A stretch of DNA of 64,000 nt, taken from assembly GCA_017416285.1 (NCBI GenBank), contig JAFQCU010000032.1, positions 1 to 64,000 on the forward strand, written 5' to 3'. The notes beneath the pieces are model-generated. The model saw nothing but the letters and a program-made list of their open reading frames with translations. It ran no database searches and was not told the origin of the DNA. The position numbers were made by a program, and so were the translations under genes. Shown one piece after another: positions 25,327 to 32,922 of this stretch (the first letter of the stretch is position 1; each line of letters starts with the position of its first letter). The DNA is from Clostridia bacterium. GTDB taxonomy: Bacteria > Bacillota > Clostridia > Oscillospirales > Acutalibacteraceae.

Positions 25327-25890
25327 ATGCGAAAAATTATTGTTAAAAATAACCAAGTTATGTCGGACGAAGAAGCCGTTAAACTTATAAATGAAGGCGA
25401 GTATAATTTGCTCCCTGTCATTATTGAACATTATATGTCGGTTATTGTTTCTACCGCAAAAGGCTATCTTAGTGCCCCTTACGTTGATGATGCCGTACAG
25501 GAAGCTACTATTGCGCTTTATAACGCTATTAAAACCTATGATCCGCAAAGGTCGGCGTTTTCGACCTTCGCCTCACTTTGTATAAAACGGGCGGTTATTG
25601 CTTTTGCACGTAAAAACGGCGCCCAGAAGAACATACCTGATGAGCTTCTCTCATCGCTTGAGGATTCTGAAATCAGTGACAATTCAACCCCTGAAGCACT
25701 CTTTATCGAAAAAGAGGATTATAACACCCTTACTGAAAGCATAAAGGTTGAGCTTTCTGAAATGGAGTATGAGGTTTTGCAATTATTTTTGGCTGGTATG
25801 ACCTATTGTGATATAGCAAAAAGTCTGAATATCAGTGAAAAATCGGTTGATAATGCACTTTCCCGCATCCGTAAAAAACTTAAAAAATAA
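25327..25890 (+). CDS. SigH-like sigma-70 family RNA polymerase sigma factor
   Basis: 187 residues with region 2 (VDDAVQEATIALYNAIKTYDPQ, then FSTFASLCIKRAVI) and region 4 (LQLFLAGMTYCDIAKSLNISEKSVDNALSRIRKKLK) but no region 3, the short SigH/Spo0H layout. SigH-type factors drive entry into sporulation and stationary-phase genes. The paired SVDNALSRIRKKL end is characteristic of this group. It may instead be a paralogue, since the canonical sigH lies near rplL/secE in other Firmicutes and those genes are absent here. Weak ribosome binding site (GGTGA). A 15 nt mini-hairpin follows the stop. Confidence 0.8.
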   Translation: MRKIIVKNNQVMSDEEAVKLINEGEYNLLPVIIEHYMSVIVSTAKGYLSAPYVDDAVQEATIALYNAIKTYDPQRSAFSTFASLCIKRAVIAFARKNGAQKNIPDELLSSLEDSEISDNSTPEALFIEKEDYNTLTESIKVELSEMEYEVLQLFLAGMTYCDIAKSLNISEKSVDNALSRIRKKLKK

Positions 25891-25903
25891 CAGCTTTGCT
25901 GTT
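25889..25903. repeat. Mini-hairpin AACAGC-TTT-GCTGTT
   Basis: Six-base stem with a TTT loop, beginning inside the stop codon of the sigma factor gene. It belongs to the mini-hairpin family seen elsewhere in the window (32054, 32258, 59074, 63124-63204). Confidence 0.5.
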
Positions 25904-25913
25904 GTTTATATAT

Positions 25914-25978
25914 GCTCGTGTAGTTTAAAAAATAAGAACGTTGTAATCAAAGATGTCGGTGTAATTCCGTCCCGGGCT
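25914..25978 (+). pseudogene. Degenerate tRNA-like sequence, resembles tRNA-Thr(TGT)
   Basis: The order of tRNA landmarks is recognisable: an acceptor-like start (GCTCGTG), the D-arm-like TAGTTTAAAAAATAAGAAC, the T-TGT-AA anticodon loop core (25941-25946) followed by a TCAAA stem strand, a GTCGG/CCGTC T-arm-like hairpin and CCCGGGC acceptor strand. The 5' strand of the anticodon stem is missing, the T loop reads TGTAATT rather than TTCAATT, one acceptor pair fails, and there is no CCA. It is more likely a relic or chance resemblance than a working tRNA. Confidence 0.35.
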
Positions 25979-26009
25979 AACAAAATTATACCAAGTGAGG
26001 TAAGAAAAA

Positions 26010-26294
26010 ATGTTTGAAGACAAAACACTAGTTTGCAAGGACTGCGGAGAAGAATTCGTATTCACTGCGAGAGAACAGGAGTTTTACGAATCCAAAGGCT
26101 TTGTAAACGAACCGCAACGTTGCAAGCCCTGCCGTGACAAGCGTAAAAATGCGGGAAAGGCTCCCAGAGAGATGCACGAAGCAGTTTGTGCAGCATGCGG
26201 TGGTGTAGCTAAGGTTCCTTTTATGCCCCGTGATGATCGCCCTGTTTACTGCAGCGAATGCTTCGCAAAAATGAAGGAAGAATCTGCTGAATAA
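26010..26294 (+). CDS. Zinc-ribbon domain protein (zf-trcl type)
   Basis: 94 residues with two CxxC pairs in the first domain (VCKDCG and RCKPC, the CxxC..CxxC layout of the probable zinc-ribbon family) and another pair of knuckles in the C-terminal half (CAACGG and YCSEC). The linker KNAGKAPREMHEA is basic. Such proteins are common in Firmicutes and their function is unknown, perhaps nucleic-acid or protein binding. AAGTGAGGT lies before the ATG. It is followed by a strong terminator. Confidence 0.8.
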   Translation: MFEDKTLVCKDCGEEFVFTAREQEFYESKGFVNEPQRCKPCRDKRKNAGKAPREMHEAVCAACGGVAKVPFMPRDDRPVYCSECFAKMKEESAE

Positions 26295-26310
26295 TTCTGA
26301 TGTTTTGCGT

Positions 26311-26341
26311 GACTGCCTCGTTAACGGGGCAGTCTTTTTTT
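26311..26341 (+). terminator. Terminator of the zinc-ribbon gene
   Basis: A 10 bp stem (26311-26320 with 26325-26334, TTAA loop) followed by seven Ts. Confidence 0.85.
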
Positions 26342-26411
26342 AAAAATTCATATTTTTTTAATACTCTTTCATTTCTTTTGTGTTAAAATCGGCTTGAAAG
26401 TAGGTAATTTT

Positions 26412-27095
26412 ATGGAAGAAAAAATTCTTATAGTTGATGATGATCAAAATATATGTGAATTATTGCGCCTTTATCTAGAAAAGGAAGGCTATAAAACCAT
26501 TGTCGCATTTGACGGTCAACAAGCAATAGATTACGCAAAGAATTGCGAGCCGGATTTGATTTTACTTGATATTATGCTGCCCAAATTCGATGGTTGGCAG
26601 GTCTGCAGAGAGGTAAGAAAATGGTCCCAAACCCCGATTATAATGCTTACCGCAAAGGGCGAAACCTTTGATAAAATTTTGGGGCTTGAGCTTGGCGCAG
26701 ATGATTACATTACAAAACCCTTTGACACAAAAGAAGTTATTGCCCGTATAAAGGCAGTGCTTAGGCGTGCCGCTGGTAGCGGCAAGCCCGAAATTAGCGA
26801 GGTTAAATACGATAAGCTAAAGATAAATCTTACTAATTATGAGCTTGTGGTTGACGGCAAGCTTATTGATACCCCACCTAAGGAGCTTGAGCTGATTTAT
26901 CACTTGGCAAGCAATCCCAACCGTGTTTATACACGTGACCAGCTTTTAGATGAGGTTTGGGGATTCGATTATTACGGCGATTCCCGTACGGTTGACGTTC
27001 ACGTTAAAAGAATTCGTGAAAAGCTTGAAAATATTTCGGACGAGTGGTCGCTTAAAACCGTTTGGGGCGTTGGTTATAAATTTGAGGTTAAATAA
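26412..27095 (+). CDS. OmpR/PhoP-family response regulator
   Basis: 227 residues from ATG 26412; an in-frame TTG at 26394 lies further upstream but lacks a better ribosome binding site. The receiver domain has the acidic pocket VDDD, the phosphoacceptor Asp53 (LLDIMLP), the switch Thr in MLTAKG and Lys in ITKPFD. The C-terminal winged helix (about 130-225) carries LTNYELVV and RTVDVHVKRIREKL. It pairs with the sensor kinase 3 bp downstream and probably also controls the HtrA gene that follows. Confidence 0.95.
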   Translation: MEEKILIVDDDQNICELLRLYLEKEGYKTIVAFDGQQAIDYAKNCEPDLILLDIMLPKFDGWQVCREVRKWSQTPIIMLTAKGETFDKILGLELGADDYITKPFDTKEVIARIKAVLRRAAGSGKPEISEVKYDKLKINLTNYELVVDGKLIDTPPKELELIYHLASNPNRVYTRDQLLDEVWGFDYYGDSRTVDVHVKRIREKLENISDEWSLKTVWGVGYKFEVK

Positions 27096-27098
27096 TTT

Positions 27099-28514
27099 AT
27101 GAGACTTCGTCTTTTTAAAAGATATTTTTTGGTTATGGGCATTTCCATATGTGCAAGCCTTTTTATTATTTTAATGCTTTTAAGTGTTGTACTTAATAAT
27201 TATGCTGTTAACAATACCTATAAATCATTAAAGCAAAGCTGTATTCAGGTTGCCCAAACAGTATCGGAAAATTTGGATACCGATATGTCACAAAACTTTT
27301 TGTCAATTTCACGTGTTCTTTCCAATGTAATTGGCGAGGATATGTTCATAACAGATGAACACGGCACCGTAATCGTTTGTGCTTGTGACGAGTGGCAAAA
27401 TGAATCCAAGTGTTTACACTCTTCATATATTGTTCCTAAAGAGGTTATAACACGTGCCGTTGACGGAAAAAGACCGGTTGTCGATAATTTGGATATGTAC
27501 GTTAATCCTTATTGTGTGGCAGCCACTTCATTTGAAACCGATAAAACCTATTATGTTTTTGCAACCGCACCAATGGAGCTGGCAAAGGAACTTATGCACC
27601 GCATGACCGGACTTTTTGTAAGGGTTGCCATAATACCGGTTTTATTAATGTTCTGTTTGGCTATTATTATAACTTACCGTATGGCAAAGCCCCTTAAAAG
27701 TATGTCAGATGCGGCAAAAGCCATGGCAAAGGGTGATTTTTCAAAACGTATCCCTGTTACAAGCGATGATGAAATAGGGGAATTAGCGGCATCCTTTAAT
27801 ATGATGACAAATTCACTTTCCAGACTGGAAACAATGCGTCGCAGCTTTGTAGGCAGTGTTTCGCATGAGCTTCGCACACCTATGACGACAATTTCGGGTT
27901 TTATTGACGGCATATTGGACGGCACTATTCCCAAAGAACGGCACGAATATTATTTATCTATCGTTTCAAGTGAAGTTAAACGTCTTTCACGACTAGTTAA
28001 CGGCATGCTTGATATTTCACGTCTTGAATCTGGTGAGGTTGAATTAAAGCGTGAGGACTTTAATTTTAACGAGCTTGTTTGCGGTATTGTCATCGGACAA
28101 GAGCAACGTATTGATAAAAGTAATTTACAAATTGACGGGCTCGATAATTTGCCCGAAATCCGCATTTTTGCTGACCGTGATTTAATTCATCAAGTTGTGT
28201 ATAATCTTGTAGATAATGCAATTAAATTCACACCCGATGGCGGTAAAATTTCATTTGCTCTCGGTGATGAGGGTGAAAATGTGTCGTTTATGATTAAAAA
28301 TACAGGCGACGGTATAACTGAAAGCGAGCTTCCGCTTGTGTTCGAGCGTTTTTACAAGGGCGACAGATCTCGCTCGGATGTTAAAAAAAGCCTTGGTTTG
28401 GGGCTTTATCTTGTAAAAACTATTGTTTCGGTGCATGGGGGACAGGTTGCAGTTTCCAGCCGTGAGGGTCAATTTACGGCTTTTAAAGTTACACTTCCTA
28501 AAGGAGAAAAATAA
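27099..28514 (+). CDS. Membrane sensor histidine kinase
   Basis: 471 residues. Two membrane spans (about 12-35 and 170-192) bracket an extracytoplasmic sensor domain. HAMP (about 193-245) and HisKA follow, with His256 in SVSHELRTP. The HATPase domain shows the N box (NLVDNAIKF), the G1 box (NTGDGI), the F region (FERFYKGD) and G2 (GLGLYLVK). Its signal is not evident. The stop codon shares one base with the ATG of the HtrA-type protease, so regulator, kinase and protease form one transcription unit, which points to envelope stress sensing. Confidence 0.95.
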   Translation: MRLRLFKRYFLVMGISICASLFIILMLLSVVLNNYAVNNTYKSLKQSCIQVAQTVSENLDTDMSQNFLSISRVLSNVIGEDMFITDEHGTVIVCACDEWQNESKCLHSSYIVPKEVITRAVDGKRPVVDNLDMYVNPYCVAATSFETDKTYYVFATAPMELAKELMHRMTGLFVRVAIIPVLLMFCLAIIITYRMAKPLKSMSDAAKAMAKGDFSKRIPVTSDDEIGELAASFNMMTNSLSRLETMRRSFVGSVSHELRTPMTTISGFIDGILDGTIPKERHEYYLSIVSSEVKRLSRLVNGMLDISRLESGEVELKREDFNFNELVCGIVIGQEQRIDKSNLQIDGLDNLPEIRIFADRDLIHQVVYNLVDNAIKFTPDGGKISFALGDEGENVSFMIKNTGDGITESELPLVFERFYKGDRSRSDVKKSLGLGLYLVKTIVSVHGGQVAVSSREGQFTAFKVTLPKGEK

Positions 28515-29815
28515 TGGAAAATTTCAATGAAAATCAGGTAAACACCGAAGAAGTAAATGCGGTTGAAGCACCTGAATATGTGGCGGAAAGCGTGCCTGAG
28601 CAAGGCTCTGATGAGGCTTATAATCCGATAAATGTGGATAAAGTTACGCCCGAAAAGGATGAAAAGCCCTCAACAAAGGGTTTAAAAATTTTTGCCGCTA
28701 TAATTGCAGGGGTTATTTTGCTTTCTTCAGCTTGTGTCGGCGGTTATTTTGTTGGTAAAAACAAAGGGTTTTACAAGCCGAACGTTAACGTCGGTCTTGC
28801 AGGTAAGCCCGCCGATACCGATGAAATGACAGCTTCTGAAGTGTATAATAAGGTTGCCGATAGTGTGGTTGGTATTATCGTTTATAACGATTTGGGCGCT
28901 GCCTCTTATGCAAGCGGTGTTATCTATACTGATGATGGCTATATTGTCACAAACGACCATATATATTCCAGTGTTGCCGCACCAAAATTTAAGGTGTATA
29001 CTCAAAACGGTACGGAATACGATGCCGTTTATGTTGCAGGTGACGTGGTTTCCGATTTGGCAGTTTTGAAAATTGATGCTACTAACTTTAATGAAGCAAC
29101 CTTCGGCAACTCTGATGAGATTGTTTACGGTGAAAATGTGGTGGCTATCGGCTGTCCGAGCGAACCCACAGAAAAGGCAAGTATAACACGTGGCATTATT
29201 TCAGCGGTTGATCGCCGTGTTCAGACTACCTCAAGCTATTCTGCTCGCCTTATTCAGACCGACAGCCCAATAAACCCCGGCTCATCAGGCGGTGCGCTTG
29301 TTAATATGTACGGTCAGGTTATTGGTATTACTTCTGCCAAGGTTGTAGCAAGCGATCAGGAATCGGTGGGTTATGCTATTCCCACCACAACAATGAAATA
29401 TATTGTTGAGGAGCTCATTAAAGAGGGTAAGGTAATAAGCCGTGCAAAGCTTGGCATTTCTTATTATGCTGTAAGTGACATTGAGGTAGAGCTTGGCAAA
29501 TATAAATACGCCGGCTTGTTGGTTGACTCGGTATCAGAGGATAGTGACCTTTACGGTAAGCTTAATAAGGGCGATACTATTATTCAAATAAATGAAATTG
29601 ATATTGTTGATGATGCTATGGTATTGGATATAATTGAAAAATGCCGTGCCGGTGATAAAATAACCGTTACCGTTATAACCGAAAAGGGTGACAGTAAAAT
29701 TTTAAAGGCGACCCTTAAAGCTAACGTGAGTGAATCAAGTTATCAGTCAGATATAAACCGTTTGCCTCAAACACCTGACAGTAATAAGGATTTCAATTTC
29801 CCCGAGGGTGAATAA
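28514..29815 (+). CDS. htrA: HtrA/DegP-type membrane serine protease (S1C) with PDZ domain
   Basis: 433 residues. An acidic cytoplasmic N-terminus (1-55), one membrane span (about 60-82) and a trypsin-like domain. The catalytic triad is visible: His in VTNDHIYS, Asp in VSDLAVLKI and Ser in NPGSSGGALVN. A PDZ domain (about 315-405; GLLVDSVSEDSDLYGKLNKGD) precedes a Pro-Asp-Ser-rich tail. HtrA proteases degrade misfolded exported proteins. Translational coupling to the kinase gene suggests regulation by the two-component system. Confidence 0.93.
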   Translation: MENFNENQVNTEEVNAVEAPEYVAESVPEQGSDEAYNPINVDKVTPEKDEKPSTKGLKIFAAIIAGVILLSSACVGGYFVGKNKGFYKPNVNVGLAGKPADTDEMTASEVYNKVADSVVGIIVYNDLGAASYASGVIYTDDGYIVTNDHIYSSVAAPKFKVYTQNGTEYDAVYVAGDVVSDLAVLKIDATNFNEATFGNSDEIVYGENVVAIGCPSEPTEKASITRGIISAVDRRVQTTSSYSARLIQTDSPINPGSSGGALVNMYGQVIGITSAKVVASDQESVGYAIPTTTMKYIVEELIKEGKVISRAKLGISYYAVSDIEVELGKYKYAGLLVDSVSEDSDLYGKLNKGDTIIQINEIDIVDDAMVLDIIEKCRAGDKITVTVITEKGDSKILKATLKANVSESSYQSDINRLPQTPDSNKDFNFPEGE

Positions 29816-29827
29816 AATATAAAAACG

Positions 29828-29857
29828 AACGTGGTGGATTATTCCACCACGTTTTTT
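29828..29857 (+). terminator. Terminator of the two-component/HtrA operon
   Basis: AACGTGGTGGA (29828-29838), TTAT loop, TCCACCACGTT (29843-29853), then Ts. Confidence 0.88.
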
Positions 29858-29891
29858 CTATATAAACTATAATTTATTTTTTACACTCTAT

Positions 29892-29926
29892 AAACGACAA
29901 TTTTTTTATTTGGGTTAATGTATAAT
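29892..29926 (+). promoter_or_regulatory. spoIIGA promoter with a 0A-box-like site
   Basis: TATAAT at 29921-29926 with no good -35. The element AACGACAA at 29893-29900 is the complement of TTGTCGTT, close to the Spo0A box TTGTCGAA, and lies about 20 bp upstream of the -10. B. subtilis spoIIG is likewise a Spo0A-activated promoter with an unusual spacing, so the arrangement fits. Confidence 0.45.
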
Positions 29927-29944
29927 CGTTATGGGGTGGTTGGG

Positions 29945-30772
29945 TTGGTTGTATATGCCGACGTATTGGTTTTTTTGAATTTAATAATTAATTATTTTTT
30001 GTTACTTGCAGTATCTAAAATTATACGCAAGGATTGCTCTGTCTGGAGAATGGTTTTGGCGGCTTTTTGGGGTGCGGTTTCATCACTTTACATATTTTTG
30101 CCGCCACTTTCTATTTGGCTTGAGGGTATTCTAAAGCTTGCGGTTTGTATCATTGTGTCGCTTGTGGCGTTTGGTTTTAAAGGGTTTAAAGGCTTTTTGA
30201 AAAATATGCTTTTGCTTTTTGGCGTTACGGTGGCATTTGGCGGAATAATGTATGCTGTGTGGATATTGTTCAAGCCACGTGGTATGGTTATTAATAATTC
30301 GGTAGTGTATTTTGATATATCGGTTTTAGCACTTCTGGGCTTTACGGTTTTCGGGTATATTATTTTTTCCTTGCTGTTTAAAATTTTTTCACGCTCATCC
30401 CCTTTGGCGAGTGACTGCAGTATAACGGTATTTGTCAATGGGAAAAGTATAACTCTTTCTGGTATTGTAGATACGGGAAATTCTATTGAGGATATTTTTT
30501 CACAGGGTGAAATTATTATCTGTGGGCCTAAGGTTAAAGAAAAACTGTTTGGCGGTTATGATATTAGAGGGAATACTGCATTAAAAACTCGGTATAGACT
30601 TTTGCCTTGCAGTACGGTGTCAGGTGCTGATTTGCTTGAGGGTGTCAGATGCGACAAAGCGGTTATTTTAGTCAACAATAAAACCATAACGCTTAAAAAG
30701 CCTATTTTGGCATTTTCTAAAACCGAGCTACAAGATAGCGAGGCAATTATTAATCCAAATATTTTAGGGTGA
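29945..30772 (+). CDS. spoIIGA: Sporulation sigma-E factor-processing peptidase SpoIIGA
   Basis: 275 residues from TTG 29945. This start gives [17 protein letters not shown], the usual SpoIIGA N-terminus, with GGGGTGG upstream; the ATG at 29918 overlaps the predicted -10 box. Five membrane spans (about 3-130) are followed by a C-terminal aspartic-protease-like domain with VDTGNS, containing the catalytic Asp. SpoIIGA removes the pro-sequence of sigma-E after a forespore signal from SpoIIR, which is also encoded in this window. The gene lies directly before sigE. Confidence 0.93.
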   Translation: MVVYADVLVFLNLIINYFLLLAVSKIIRKDCSVWRMVLAAFWGAVSSLYIFLPPLSIWLEGILKLAVCIIVSLVAFGFKGFKGFLKNMLLLFGVTVAFGGIMYAVWILFKPRGMVINNSVVYFDISVLALLGFTVFGYIIFSLLFKIFSRSSPLASDCSITVFVNGKSITLSGIVDTGNSIEDIFSQGEIIICGPKVKEKLFGGYDIRGNTALKTRYRLLPCSTVSGADLLEGVRCDKAVILVNNKTITLKKPILAFSKTELQDSEAIINPNILG

Positions 30773-30777
30773 TATTT

Positions 30778-31470
30778 ATGAAAATTAAAACTTTTATTTA
30801 TCTTTGGCTTATTAAAATAGGACTTGTAAAGCCAACCTATTATATAAACGGCTCACAAACCTTGCCACCGCCGCTTAATTCAGATGAAGAGGCAATTTTA
30901 ATTTCACGTGACGATAAAAAAGCCAAGGATATTTTAATTGTACATAATTTACGGTTGGTAGTGTATATTGCCCGCAAATTTGAAGCGCCTAATGCCAATA
31001 TTGAAGACCTGATTTCTATTGGTACGATTGGGCTTATTAAAGCGGTTAATACGTTTAAGGTAGATAAAAATATAAAGCTTGCTACGTATGCATCACGTTG
31101 TATTGAAAACGAAATTTTAATGTATTTAAGAAAAAATTCAGCACAAAGAAACGAAATTTCAATCGATGAACCGCTTAACATTGATTGGGACGGTAACGAG
31201 CTTTTGCTGTCCGACGTTTTAAGCAGTGAACAGGATGAGGTTTGCCGTGGTGTTGAACAAGAGGATGAACGGGTTATTCTTAATAGCTTTGTAAGCGGCT
31301 TGTCGCCAAGGGAAAAGCAAATTATGGAAATGCGTTTTGGTATGAACGGTTATGATGAATATACACAAAAGGAGGTTGCTGACAGCTTGGGCATTTCGCA
31401 GTCATATATTTCACGACTTGAAAAACGCATTATAAACAAATTAAAAAAGCAGATTGAAAAGGCAATCTAA
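30778..31470 (+). CDS. sigE: RNA polymerase sporulation sigma factor sigma-E
   Basis: 230 residues from ATG 30778, 5 bp after the spoIIGA stop, with AGGGTGAT upstream. The N-terminal pro-segment ([16 protein letters not shown], up to about residue 25) is the membrane-associated peptide removed by SpoIIGA. Region 2 ([11 protein letters not shown], then [19 protein letters not shown]) and region 4 ([14 protein letters not shown] and [16 protein letters not shown]) are strongly conserved. Sigma-E directs mother-cell gene expression. sigG, adjacent in Bacillus, is not next to it here. Confidence 0.97.
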   Translation: MKIKTFIYLWLIKIGLVKPTYYINGSQTLPPPLNSDEEAILISRDDKKAKDILIVHNLRLVVYIARKFEAPNANIEDLISIGTIGLIKAVNTFKVDKNIKLATYASRCIENEILMYLRKNSAQRNEISIDEPLNIDWDGNELLLSDVLSSEQDEVCRGVEQEDERVILNSFVSGLSPREKQIMEMRFGMNGYDEYTQKEVADSLGISQSYISRLEKRIINKLKKQIEKAI

Positions 31471-31509
31471 ATATGTTACAATATTAAAAAAACAAAATGG
31501 GAATGTCAA

Positions 31510-31782
31510 ATGAATTATATATTATTCTATTTCTTGGTGATTAACATTGTCGCTATATTGGCAGTTGCTATTGATAAATCTGCTGCACGTAATGGTGGCG
31601 AACGCATAAAGGAAAGTGCATTGTTATGTTTGGCTGTCATTGGCGGCTCTTTTGGTATGTATGCCGCAATGAGGATAATTCGCCATAAAACAAGAAAGAA
31701 TAAATTTATGGTTGGCATACCTGTAATCATAATGTGCCAAATAGCTTTAGTGGCTATAATTTATTTTAATTTTTTTAAATAA
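31510..31782 (+). CDS. DUF1294 family membrane protein
   Basis: 90 residues with three hydrophobic segments (about 3-20, 37-55, 67-87). The DUF1294 pattern is visible: VAIDKSAARNGGERIKESALL followed by GGSFGMYAAMRIIRHKTRKNKF. The function is unknown; the domain also occurs fused to cold-shock domains. It lies 39 bp after sigE with a GGGAATG site and may be transcribed with it. Confidence 0.82.
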   Translation: MNYILFYFLVINIVAILAVAIDKSAARNGGERIKESALLCLAVIGGSFGMYAAMRIIRHKTRKNKFMVGIPVIIMCQIALVAIIYFNFFK

Positions 31783-31796
31783 ATTTAAAATTTTTG

Positions 31797-31825
31797 TTGA
31801 CAATACGGATAGTGCTTGGTATAAT
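31797..31825 (+). promoter_or_regulatory. Promoter of tRNA-Lys
   Basis: Perfect TTGACA (31797-31802), 17 nt, perfect TATAAT (31820-31825), 17 bp before the tRNA. Confidence 0.88.
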
Positions 31826-31842
31826 ATTAAAGCTGTCTAAAT

Positions 31843-31918
31843 GATTCATTAGCTCAGACGGTAGAGCACTTGACTTTTAATCAAGGTGTCCGGGGTTCGA
31901 ATCCCCGATGGATCACCA
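31843..31918 (+). tRNA. tRNA-Lys (anticodon TTT)
   Basis: 76 nt with CCA encoded. Acceptor GATTCAT pairs with ATGGATC (one G-T), D-arm AGCTCAGACGGTAGAGC, anticodon loop CTTTTAA with TTT, and a T-arm with GGGGTTCGAATCCCC. A perfect promoter precedes it and a terminator follows. A 21 nt copy of its 3' end recurs at 32102. Confidence 0.95.
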
Positions 31919-31921
31919 AAA
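31901..31921 (+). repeat. Direct repeat copy 1 (3' end of tRNA-Lys)
   Basis: The 21 bases from ATCCCCGATGG to ACCAAAA cover the 3' end of tRNA-Lys and recur exactly at 32102-32122 and in degenerate form at 32313-32333. This is the pattern left by integration or duplication at a tRNA 3' end. Confidence 0.75.
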
Positions 31922-31923
31922 TA

Positions 31924-31952
31924 AAAAAACCGACCTTTTGGGTCGGTTTTTT
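31924..31952 (+). terminator. Terminator of tRNA-Lys
   Basis: Six As and CCGACC (31924-31935), TTTTG loop, GGTCGG and six Ts (31941-31952). Confidence 0.88.
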
Positions 31953-31964
31953 ATTTTTAAATAA

Positions 31965-32122
31965 GACTGGGGATTCGAACCCTGAGAGGGTGAGGAGCGT
32001 GAAAAAAACAGTTCGGTGAACTGTTTTTAGCGACGAAGTGCGAGACGGGTACTGTTTGCAAAGCAAACGGTCGTCGAGTACGAAATACGCAAAGCGGATT
32101 TATCCCCGATGGATCACCAAAA
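31965..32122 (+). repeat. About 160 bp tRNA-associated repeat element
   Basis: Begins with an inverted T-arm-like sequence (CTGGGGATTCGAACCC), carries two internal hairpins (AACAGTTC/GAACTGTT near 32010 and GTTTGC-AAA-GCAAAC at 32054-32068), and ends in an exact copy of the tRNA-Lys 3' end (32102-32122). No open frame of note; the minus-strand frame ending in GFEPRTP is tRNA antisense. Confidence 0.55.
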
Positions 32123-32251
32123 ATCCCTCAAACGATTTAGTTTGGGGGATTTTTACTTATTACTTTTTCACTATTCACTATTCACTATTCACTTTTCATT
32201 AAAATTGTAGGATTTTTGGAAAGTAAAAGGTAATATGTAATAGTTAATAGG
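32119..32251. repeat. Terminator-copy repeat, locus 1
   Basis: A terminator-like hairpin (32119-32133 / 32140-32154), then a TTCACTA-type tract (32155-32200) containing four near-perfect heptads, then GGATTTTTGG (32210-32219), an exact complement of CCAAAAATCC at 32117-32126, then a partial inverted copy of the tract (32221-32251). Same architecture as at 58921 and 59580. Confidence 0.6.
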
Positions 32252-32257
32252 TTAGGT

Positions 32258-32272
32258 GTCGGCTTTGCCGAC
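32258..32272. repeat. Mini-hairpin GTCGGC-TTT-GCCGAC
   Basis: Six-base stem and TTT loop, preceded by GTTAGGT, the same flank as the last unit of the array at 63192. Confidence 0.55.
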
Positions 32273-32312
32273 GAATTATATAAAAGGAGTTTTATATCAA
32301 AACTGGGGATTT

Positions 32313-32333
32313 ATCCCCAATGGGTAGCTAAAA
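32313..32333 (+). repeat. Degenerate third copy of the tRNA-Lys 3' end
   Basis: ATCCCCAATGGGTAGCTAAAA resembles the 21 nt repeat at 31901 and 32102. It is directly preceded by CTGGGGATTT, the start of the tRNA-associated element, as if the middle of the element had been lost. Confidence 0.45.
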
Positions 32334-32344
32334 CTTTTTAAATC

Positions 32345-32815
32345 TTATAACACCTTGATAATTATTTTACATTGCTTTATAGCGTAATCGAGGGCGATTT
32401 TGGTGCCGCTTTTACTGGGGAGTGTGGCACATTGTTCATCGTAGTAGACTATGCAAAATTGGCTATTATCTATCATTTCATAATTACGCTCAATATATGT
32501 AGCTCGTCCTGAATTTATTATCTTTTCAGGATAATAAGTGCACTCATAGCTTTCAAGCAAGTAGTTTTTATAATGTTCACTTATATAAGGATATTCAGCT
32601 CGCACATAGACTCGTTTTATGTGCGGGTATTTTTCTTTAATTTTGGTAACAAGTTCGAGACAAAGACTATTAAATTGGCTTTTGCTTCCGAAAAGAAATG
32701 TATCAACTTGTTTCTCCACAATTAGTTTTTCAATAATCTCAATAAGTCTTGATTTTAGTTCCTCGGTTTCATTAATAGTTCTATGGCCGAAAAAGCAACA
32801 TGTATTTCTCTTCAT
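32345..32815 (-). CDS. SLOG-family (DUF1273/YpsA-like) nucleotide-sensing protein
   Basis: 156 residues from ATG 32815, which follows AAAGGAAA; the longer frame to 32899 runs through the promoter region. TCCFFGHRTI is the SLOG-fold glycine loop, and FLFGSKSQFNSLCLELV, KRVYVRAEYPY and SQFCIVYYDE follow the Rossmann-like pattern. SLOG proteins bind nucleotide-derived ligands and often act in stress or defence systems; this small stand-alone type has no known job. It is divergent from a ribbon-helix-helix gene and flanked by repeats. AT-rich compared with the core genes around it. Confidence 0.72.
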   Translation of the reverse strand: MKRNTCCFFGHRTINETEELKSRLIEIIEKLIVEKQVDTFLFGSKSQFNSLCLELVTKIKEKYPHIKRVYVRAEYPYISEHYKNYLLESYECTYYPEKIINSGRATYIERNYEMIDNSQFCIVYYDEQCATLPSKSGTKIALDYAIKQCKIIIKVL

Positions 32816-32922
32816 AGTATTTTCCTTTAAATATAATAGATATACCGTATGTTTATTTTCAACATTATAACACATAATACATCTAAAATAAATATACAAT
32901 ATGTTTGTTATGAGGTGAATTT

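Noticed and set aside
25940..25985. Cobalamin riboswitch fragment
   Set aside because: GGTGTAATTCCG resembles part of the B12 core, but no other conserved boxes occur and the gene downstream is a zinc-ribbon protein. The tRNA-like reading fits better.
26394..26411. TTG start for the response regulator
   Set aside because: The ATG at 26412 yields the normal N-terminus (MEEKILIVDDD), and the extra six residues match no family member pattern.
31470..31800. Missing sigG after sigE
   Set aside because: Adjacent in Bacillus, but in some Clostridia the genes are separated; only a DUF1294 gene is here, so no loss is claimed.
31881..32066. Minus-strand frame ending in GFEPRTP
   Set aside because: It is the antisense of the tRNA-Lys T-arm and terminator, a well-known false gene pattern, with no ribosome binding site.
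32155..32200. Heptad TTCACTA tract as iteron/origin repeat
   Set aside because: No replication initiator gene is close, and the tract recurs behind terminators at two other loci.
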